A stretch of DNA of 64,000 nucleotides from Campylorhamphus procurvoides (lineage: Eukaryota; Chordata; Aves; Passeriformes; Dendrocolaptidae): NCBI GenBank assembly GCA_013396655.1, contig WBMV01000085.1:1187788-1251787 (forward strand). Reading direction: 5' to 3'. The position numbers and the translations under genes were made by a program. Positions 52,901 through 61,900 of this stretch are shown here, piece by piece (positions within the stretch are counted from its first letter, which is position 1; each line of letters starts with the position of its first letter). A model generated the notes under the pieces. That model was not told the DNA's origin and searched no databases. It saw only the letters and a list, made by a program, of their open reading frames with translations.

Positions 52901-55900
52901 ACTACAATAACTGATTTCAGGTCTATTTTACTCCCTTTCCTGGCTAGGTGGCAGCTAATTGTCCTTAATATCCAACTTCCAGTCAGGACTAATGGTGTTC
53001 CGTTTCCTCAAAAGAAGACTACCTTTTTAGGCAATACTTGTAAAATGCTTTTAAACTTCTAAAAATAATCGCCAGATTGTTCAACAACCATTTTAAGCAA
53101 ATGAGTTTAAAAATTCATCATCAAAAAAAAAAAGTGTCATGTAAATTAGAATAAAACACCAAGTGCTACAGTTCTGAAATGTTAAAATCTGATTCTTCAT
53201 TTGAATGCCATTCTGTTCATTATCATTAATGCTATCGTTTCCTGTCTTACAGCATTAATGGAATTAACATATTGATTCCATATTGTTTATTAGAAAAATA
53301 ATTGCATAAATTTTCTGCAGAAAGAAATTCACATTTCAGTATACTGGTTCTGACTGCAATGACCTTCTTACTTAACTGAAAATCTGTTAGCAGAATCACA
53401 GAATCTTCTAGGCTGAAAAAGACCTTTCAGAGATACTCCACAATATTCTTTCATGACCATACTAACTTTGTATGAACCAGAGTAAAGAGCAATTTAATAT
53501 TCTTTTGTTCAATGACTCTGTACAGCCATTCAAATGAGTGCAAATGGGCACCACAATGGTAGGAAAGTGAATAGCTCTGGCACTCCCAGGTATCAGATCA
53601 ACTGAATGCAAGACAACACTGCAGAAAGACCCTGCACTTAAAAGTTATGTAGGACCATGTATTTCAGTAGTATCAATATTTCTCTCCCCCTCCCACCCAG
53701 AACAGTGGCTTCAACTTTGCTTAAAAGAAAAAGGGGAATTTAATGCCAGCAAACGCCCCGGACTGTTTTAACACTCCTACAGTTTTCAAAATCCAGACTC
53801 TCATATCCTCCTCTTACCCAAAATAAGACATATGAAATGTCAGTCTGTACATTTTTATACTTCACATTTTAAATTATTAGTAATGCCTCTGAATCATTCT
53901 TTAGTAATGTGGAAGTTGCAGTACTTACCCACAAACCCAAGTGACTCATCCAGAGGACCAGACTTTTGTCTTTAGGCAGACTTCTAGAAAAAGCAGCCTG
54001 TTTACTCCTAAATGGTTTGTGTTACTCATACATTTAACAAAAAACACTGGTATCTAGTCACATACCCATGATTGGTTTCTTTTTTTCATTTTCAACTTTC
54101 TTTGGCAGGGAATTAAAAATTCTATCATTTTCTGCACTAATTGCTCTTTGAATTTCTTCAATTTCTGATGTTCTGGAAATTGGAACCTCTCTTAGGTTTT
54201 CTTCTGCATCCCCTTCTTCAGCACTTTTGTCTTCATCATCCTCAAAATCATCTTCGTAATCCTTTAAAAGTAACAGAATTTTCAATAACTAATAAACATG
54301 GATTATAGATGTATTTTTTCAAGATATTTTAAAGAAATCACAAAATGCTGCCAAAATAAAGATCTCATACAGATGGCTATAAATCCTCTGGCTGAAAGGC
54401 ATTCTAAAATAATTCTTTGATAGAAATAAAATTGCATCTCTTGATTGTGCAGTAATTGCAATAAAGGCAGGACAAGGCTCCATATTGTTCTTCAGTGCCC
54501 AAAATAGTCTTTTTTTAATATCCTAAAGTAGAAACTATATTTAAGTGAATTATGTGTTCTTTAAAGAAATAAAACGTGTTCAGTGGCATAAATGCTTCAG
54601 GAATGTATCGGGTTGTTTATTTGATAGTTTGAAACCAAGCTGCCCTTTAATGGCAGGTTCAAATTTACTAAACTGTTTGCAAGTCCATGCATAAGGCTCA
54701 TACTTGTAATAATTCTTTTAACTAAGACAATTCATCTCATGCTAAAATAATCACAAATGATATGAACCAGTCCTAAATATGCTCATTTCTCTGCACTGAA
54801 TGGCAAAGGGCTACTGCAATGAGCAGCTCAGCTGTGGACAAATCTCACTCCTAGGTGGAGATGGACTGTCGCTTTGTTGAACAAAGATGATTCCAGTTCA
54901 GCTCACAAAAAGGGCACATTCAACACTCCTGTACCTTACTTTAAAGTAAACAAAAGAGAGCTAGAAGTCAGGGGTTCAATTTAACAAATTAGTAAAGGGA
55001 TTGCTGTATGTCAGTATTTTTTTCCTACGATATTTTTGCAACTCAAACCAAAAAGTTCGTTTGCAACTCCCAATGAGAACTAAATAAATATACAGCAGAG
55101 AATTTCTATATAACATTTTCATTATTCATTATCTACTATCTGCCAAGTTAAGGTCACTACCATCCCCCCAAAAAAAAAAAATATAACCCACGTAATGTCC
55201 TGTAATTTTTATTTCTGTGAACAAAGTTATTCACTATTTTGATACACAACAATTACCATAGAAAACTGTATACTTTGACTTACTTCAAAATCATCTTCAT
55301 AATTTGTGGAAAAGTCATCAAGTCCTGTGTCTGAATTGTAGATTTGTGTATCTTTCATTTCCTAAATGAGAAAAATGAGTAAAACTGTTAAATAATCTTT
55401 ATCTGCCAAATCTTCGCATAAAATAGATTAATAGTTGTTCTTCTCAGATATGTCTACATTTCCAACCAAACATTTCAAAATGGAAATAAATGTGAAGTTT
55501 TAGGGAACTTAATCAGCATAACAGCACACCTCCTACCTGGTTATACATTTACAGCCAAAGGATAGCAGCTGGTTGTCAAGTGCCAAGCAGGGCACATTTT
55601 TGATCCTTCTCTGACTTTTGAAAAGCTACAGCCACCTAGTTTTCACAGGATGGAGTAGTTACAGAAGTATTAAGGACATTATACAGCAGTAAAGAACTTC
55701 TATGGATACCTTATTTTTCAGAACCAAGAGATTCCTGGAACTGCTAGGATTAGGACTATCATACTTCTAGTTGCCACTTTTTGTCATTCCTCAACTCAGA
55801 CTTTGGATCAAGAATAGATTATATTAGTCAGATAGTCCATCTGGACAAAATTTCTCTAATTTGTCATCCTGCAAGGTTGCAGATACTCAGCAGTAACTAA

Positions 55901-58900
55901 TTCACACAATTTTTTAAAAAATCCTTATTCCATGTAGTAACACACTCACAAAGATGTTTATAGTCTTTATTGCCTTACTGTAATAATTTCAGAATGGGCC
56001 TACAGAGCTGTCATCTTTATTAATGACATAGATGCTTATAACACTGCACCTCTACTCATATAGTTTTTACACACTAAAAGCCTCCACTTGGCAGTAGTTG
56101 TCTGGGTTCCTACTTTAAAGAAGACAATATATTGTCAATACCAAGCAGTATCAGGAAGTCATGCTGGAATACCTGGATGGCTGTGACATTAGGAGAAACA
56201 AATATACAAGGAAAATCAACAGCATAAAGTGCAAACCCCTGGAATTTGATTTAATTCTCTGTGTTGAGTGAGGTCTTATGCCAGCCTATGTCAACTGTTC
56301 ATAGAAAGAAATAATATACTTTAGGTAGCTACAGATAATTTCTATTACAGATCTAAACTCTTTCTACTTATTGGGAATTATTTTTTTAAGTATTTCAATT
56401 TTTATTTATATCAATAAAAATGCAACACTCTAAGTTCCAAAACCAAACATTTTTACCTCATGTCTTGTGTCCTTTTCCTCTTTTTCAATGAGTTTTCCTT
56501 TATCTTTTACAGTTCTGTTGAAGAAAAAGAGAAGATCAATTTTATTGGTCAACTCAGAAGACAGCAGTTCTGTTTTCGTTTTGTCTTCTGGGGGTTTTGG
56601 CTGTTTTAGAAAATAAAAAAAGTCTTTTTTCATGAAAAGCTAAAAAAACAGTTGAAAATTTTGAAGAAATTGAAGCATTTCTACTAATATTTTGATAGAT
56701 CTCTATTCAATGATAATGACACAGACAAGTGATTAATCAGCTAAGAACTGCAAAGATTTTGTCCAAATTTAACACCTGTAATTGCATCAAAGGGAAGAAA
56801 AAATAAGGAGGGAAAAAAACTTATTAAACCCAGACATTTATTACTTGTATTAATATCTGCAGCAAACTGGAGATCAAGATCAGGTTGGTGCAATATAGTC
56901 TAAAGCTATAAATCACAGACTGACTTCAAACCTGTTCTTTCGTTCAGATACTATCTCAAATATATATATATCTCTTAAACCTCTGAATTTACCTTACATG
57001 CTGATGGCTTTCTTCCTCCTGAATCCTCTCCTCCTTTTTGTATTCACTGTCCTGTAAATGAAGGCACAATATTCATGTGTCAGAAATGTTGGGAGGAAAT
57101 ACGTATATGAACCTGTTTTAGTACTAGTGCTATCAAACAGTAAGAAAGGTTTCTAATTAATTGGTTCAATGATATACTGTATTTTATTTCAGTCATGGCT
57201 TGCAAGATGTTCTGAAGAACAAGAGCTGACCTTGGAAGGCTGTGGCCAGACTGTTTCAGACAAAGAGATTTTACAGTAGGTACTGCAACAATTCACACAA
57301 ATTGGACCCAGGGACGGAGAACAGTTTCAGGTACTTTTAATCCCCAGTATAAAGACCTGACTTTTAAATTCTCTATTATGAAGATTTGCCTAAATTTGGA
57401 AAAGTATTCAATAGGTCTTTTAACATAAAGGTGCTTGTCTTTATCCATGAACTTTAGAAAACAAAGCCTAACTGTGAAACAGCAGCATCATTGTGAATGT
57501 TCTGTAACAGCCACTTGAGTAAATTTCCAAGGAAGTCAAACCTTGAGCAAGGCCCTGATAGATTTTTGTTGCCCAATGCAGAAAGGCAGTTGCAGTCACC
57601 ACCCATGGTGGGCCCCTATGCTGAAGGTGACTAGTATTTTCAGTAGCAAATATATTTCTGAAATTTTATTTGAGAAGTTGGTACATTTTCACTGCTTAGG
57701 CAGCAGCTATACTAATAAAATCACAGAATATTCTGAGTTGCAAGGGACACACACCAACTCTTAAATGAATGGCCTGTATGGGGATCAAACCTGACCATCT
57801 CAATGGTTCTATGCTCCATAAAACTTACCTGATTTTAAGAGTTACAAATTAGTAGATATTCCTTCTTTTATTCTTGTAGAATCAATGCTTATAAAAAACA
57901 GTAAAAATTGTCCAAGTTTTGATTATGTCTCTAGGAAATAACAGCATGCTCTATATTAGAAACACAAAAGATATTCTATGGCTTCAGAAGATGAGGCAAA
58001 CCCCACAAATATAAGGGGTCTATACTCATGAGCCTACTTGTGAGTTAGATGGACATGCTGCCTTTATAAACAACATGAAAAATAGCTTCTATTAAAATCG
58101 TATTTTATTCTATAAAGGCAGCCAATCCAATTTAATGGACCTCAAGCCTAATGACATCTCCAATTCAAAGTATTTGTAACAATTTCAAAAGTCATAGCAA
58201 TACTGAATTTTATGAATAAAAGATGTTTCTAACATAAGCAATGTTATGTCTTGATTAAATTTCATGGAAGGAATCAGCTCTGGATTAGGATACTTAAGTG
58301 CAGATGTAGTGTTTTAATCTACCACTTTAGTCTCAAATTTCAGAAAATGTTGGCTTAAAATGCAGATATTTTCATTATTCTCCTATCTATGATGCATCAA
58401 TAATTAAAGTAAGTTATAAAGACTGAACAAAACCTACCCTTAGATCATGCTTCTTTCTTTCACTGTCTCTACTTCTTACTCTCTCATTAGCTTCTGCAGC
58501 TCGCCCTTCTCTGTCTCCATGGGAAGATCCTTCCTTAGACCTCCTTGATTTATGGCTTTTTTCCTCCTCCTTTCCATAACGTTTATGACTTCTCTCTTTT
58601 GAAAGCCTCTCTTTTTCTGGCCCAACAGAATGTTCTTTTTTTTCTCTGTGTCTTTTTTCTCCCTCTTTATCCAGCTCTTGATCTTTCCCTAACTTGTGTA
58701 CACGTTCACCTTCTTCACGTTTGTAGGCTAAAAATTTGTCAATTTTCTTTCGTGCATCATTATCCTGGAAAGAGAAAAATGACATTAAACGGTTAGAAAG
58801 CTCTCCAGGACTGTCTTATCTTCACAAATCTATCAATTTTTGACCATTAGAATGATGGATGTATAAGCACTTAACCTTTCTGTCATGTGGATCTTATTTC

Positions 58901-61900
58901 CTATGATAGCAAGTTTCAAATTATCATAGCACTTGAGATTTTGATATCTCTTCCAGGACATTGTGTACTTTGCTACAGAAAATTCTTTGGACTATATATT
59001 CTTCACACAAAAACTTAATTCTTATCTACTAGGTGGTTTAACATAAAGTAGGATGTATATTTATCAATCACCCTGATAATAAATGCATAAACAGCAGATG
59101 GAAAATTTTGATGTAGCTGTACAAAAATTAAGTGCTATTTTCTATGAAAATTTTATTTCACGTTTACCTTAAAAAATGAGGGAAATACATGCTTAAAATA
59201 GAATAGCTGAGATGTATTTTGTTGTGTGTTTTTTACATGCTTGAGTACATTACTATCTCTGCATCTCTAAGATTTATTGGGAAATGGAGTCTGATCCAGT
59301 TTCCTTCTTATTCTGCAATTTTATCTTATTCTGTTATGAAACTCTTCACTACTTTCCCTTCCTTTACCTTCTTTTCTTTATTCCTTCTTTCTTGCTCTTC
59401 ACTTCTTGTTTTTTCCTCCTCTAGAAAACAGATGTATAAATTAAGGAACAAATTTTATAATACTTCAACTCTGTACATAATTAACTCCAGCATGTAGAAA
59501 ATAGTATTTTAGTGACATGTGTTTTCTCTAACATAAAAGCTTTCTAAAAAATTCATATTCTGTTGAAATTCTCTCTCCAAAGCTGATTCTTCCTTCCTTA
59601 TGAATCCCTCTGTTCTCAATTGTCTTGTGTGTGATGGTAGGAGTAATGGCACATGCTACTAACTTCAGCAGTCACCCTGCAACTGAGGATTCAAATGGAT
59701 CACTCAGTAGAGAATATCCAGGCAGGAAGGTACTTGTTTTCCTGAAGCCAACTGATCAACAAAACCAGTGACACTCATCCTCTCTTCAGAGGAAGGGAAA
59801 CAAGCATCACTTTTTTAAAAAGCATCAAAATAAAACTAGGTTACCACAAGACTCAGTAAAGACATACACGTCAGCAGGCATTCACACCTACCTGTCCTTA
59901 TCCTCTCTGTACAGATGGGGTATGGTTACAGAGTATTCCTACCCAAATATCAAATATTTCCAAGGATAAAAGCAACTTAAAGTAACTTACCTGAACGATG
60001 CCTGATTTCTCTTCTTCTCTGATGTTCTTTATCTCTTCCTTCAAATGATTTCAGGCTATTTTGTCTATCTATTTGCTTTATATCAGGTCTCTTATGCTTT
60101 TTGTCTTGCTCTCTATCACTCTCCCTGTCTTTATGTTTTGGTACATTGTGTCTTTCCTTCTCAAAATGAGACTCTTGAAGCTTATCTTTGTATCTCTCTC
60201 CATCTCCTCTCTGGTGTTCTTTTCCCCTTTCTCTCTCTCTTGTTTTATCCCTTTCTCTTTCATTAGATTTAAACCTCTCTCTCTCTCGTGTTCTTTCCTT
60301 GCTCTTCCCTCTGTCTTTGTGTTCACGTTTATGAGTGTCTATGTCAAGAACAGACCTCTCTTTCTGCAGTTTCTTTTCTCTATGCTTTTGGTCTTCATTT
60401 TGACTATCAGGTTGTGATGCCTGAAATAAAAATAAATATATCTATTATCATAATTCAGCAATCTATTTTGATAAGAGTATATTCATGTGAGAAAAAAAAA
60501 TGGTGGGTTGATAAATATGTATTTAATTTCCCAAACCACATTAAAATGCTGATCTATTTCTAGGCTTACTCTGCGAAATTAGTAAGATTATGTCTGTGCT
60601 TATTGTAAAAAGAACTAATAAATGGAGTAATAGTAAGATACATACTGGAAAAAAGCTTTTAAAAAATACAACACAAACCTCATATGAGTATCAATGGTGT
60701 ATCTGACTGGAGCCTGAACTCCCATTTGAACAGTGGATAATGTAATTACTCAGTTTAAAAATGCATAACAAACATGAGAGATGATAAAAATAAATACATT
60801 ACATAATATACATATAGAAAAGTGAGTAAATACATACAAAGCAGATCTGTAACTTGGATTTGGGTGGCCAGCAAATCACACCCCATTAACTGCTGTGTGA
60901 TTACCATAAAAGTGTATTATTTCCATTTACCTAATTAAGAAATTTGCAGAGTAATCTTATATAACTTGTGTAGCTTGAAACAGCTGAGTGGGCCCAGCTC
61001 TGAATACCCTTGGACTAGACAGATTCCAGAACAGTCAGTGTGACAAGAAGTTAGCAGATACACGTTAAAGATCTGTACTCTTTGTATTTGATGGTTCAAA
61101 CTTAAAGTGCCTGGTGCACCAAACAGCATTCAAGAAAAAGAGATACTATAGATCCCATAAGGCAGAGTTGCTCACAGAACAAGCACCCTGCCCTCTCTAT
61201 GTTCTCTCTGTTAATTCTACTGCTATAAGGTAACTTCATATCACTACCAGAAAAATAAAATCACCTTAAGATGTTTCCGAAGTTCTTCTGATTTCCAAGT
61301 ATCTTCTTTGGTTCTTCTCTAGAACACAAAACACAAAAAAGACTGAGCAATCAACTAATAATATTTCAAAGAAAAGGATCAGGATATATAGCAAGTATCA
61401 CTGAATTTTGTCATGCAAACAGTAATTTGACTTAGCTCTAATGTCTGTTTACAGCAGACTTCACCTGACTGAGCCTGGAAGAGGCCTAAAGCTCAGACTA
61501 CATATGAAAGTTAACTGCCACATTAAATATTTGAATGTAACACTGAGAAAAAAAGCAAAAAGATAATGAAACTAAGCAAACTACACGACAGCTGTTTCAC
61601 TAAAGTGCTCCCCAGTTAAATAGGTTATATTTCTTCCATATTCATTTGCAGAGTTCCTGCCCTTGACTGCTTGGCTTCTGCTAAACTAAAAGAAAATCAT
61701 ATTGTTTGAGATCACTAAAGCAAAGGAGGAATTTAAATCTACTGAATATTTTAAATAGTTCATTAGAGGACAATGGCTACACTTAAAGTGACATGATCAG
61801 GCTACCATTATTCTCAAATTCAGACTTGGCAAAAGCTACTAAGATTAACAAAATACTTGCTGATAAATTTTGGAATGATGAGCTGCACTGGTGGAAGAAA

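Noticed and set aside
60078..60326. 82-codon minus-strand frame rich in charged residues
   Set aside because: It is the wrong reading frame of exon 3; the frame that joins exons 2 and 4 is different.
60061..60417. Hydrophobic 118-codon plus-strand frame resembling a membrane protein
   Set aside because: It is the exact antisense of the purine-rich DYNC2I1 exon 3, which makes a Phe/Leu/Ser-rich shadow.
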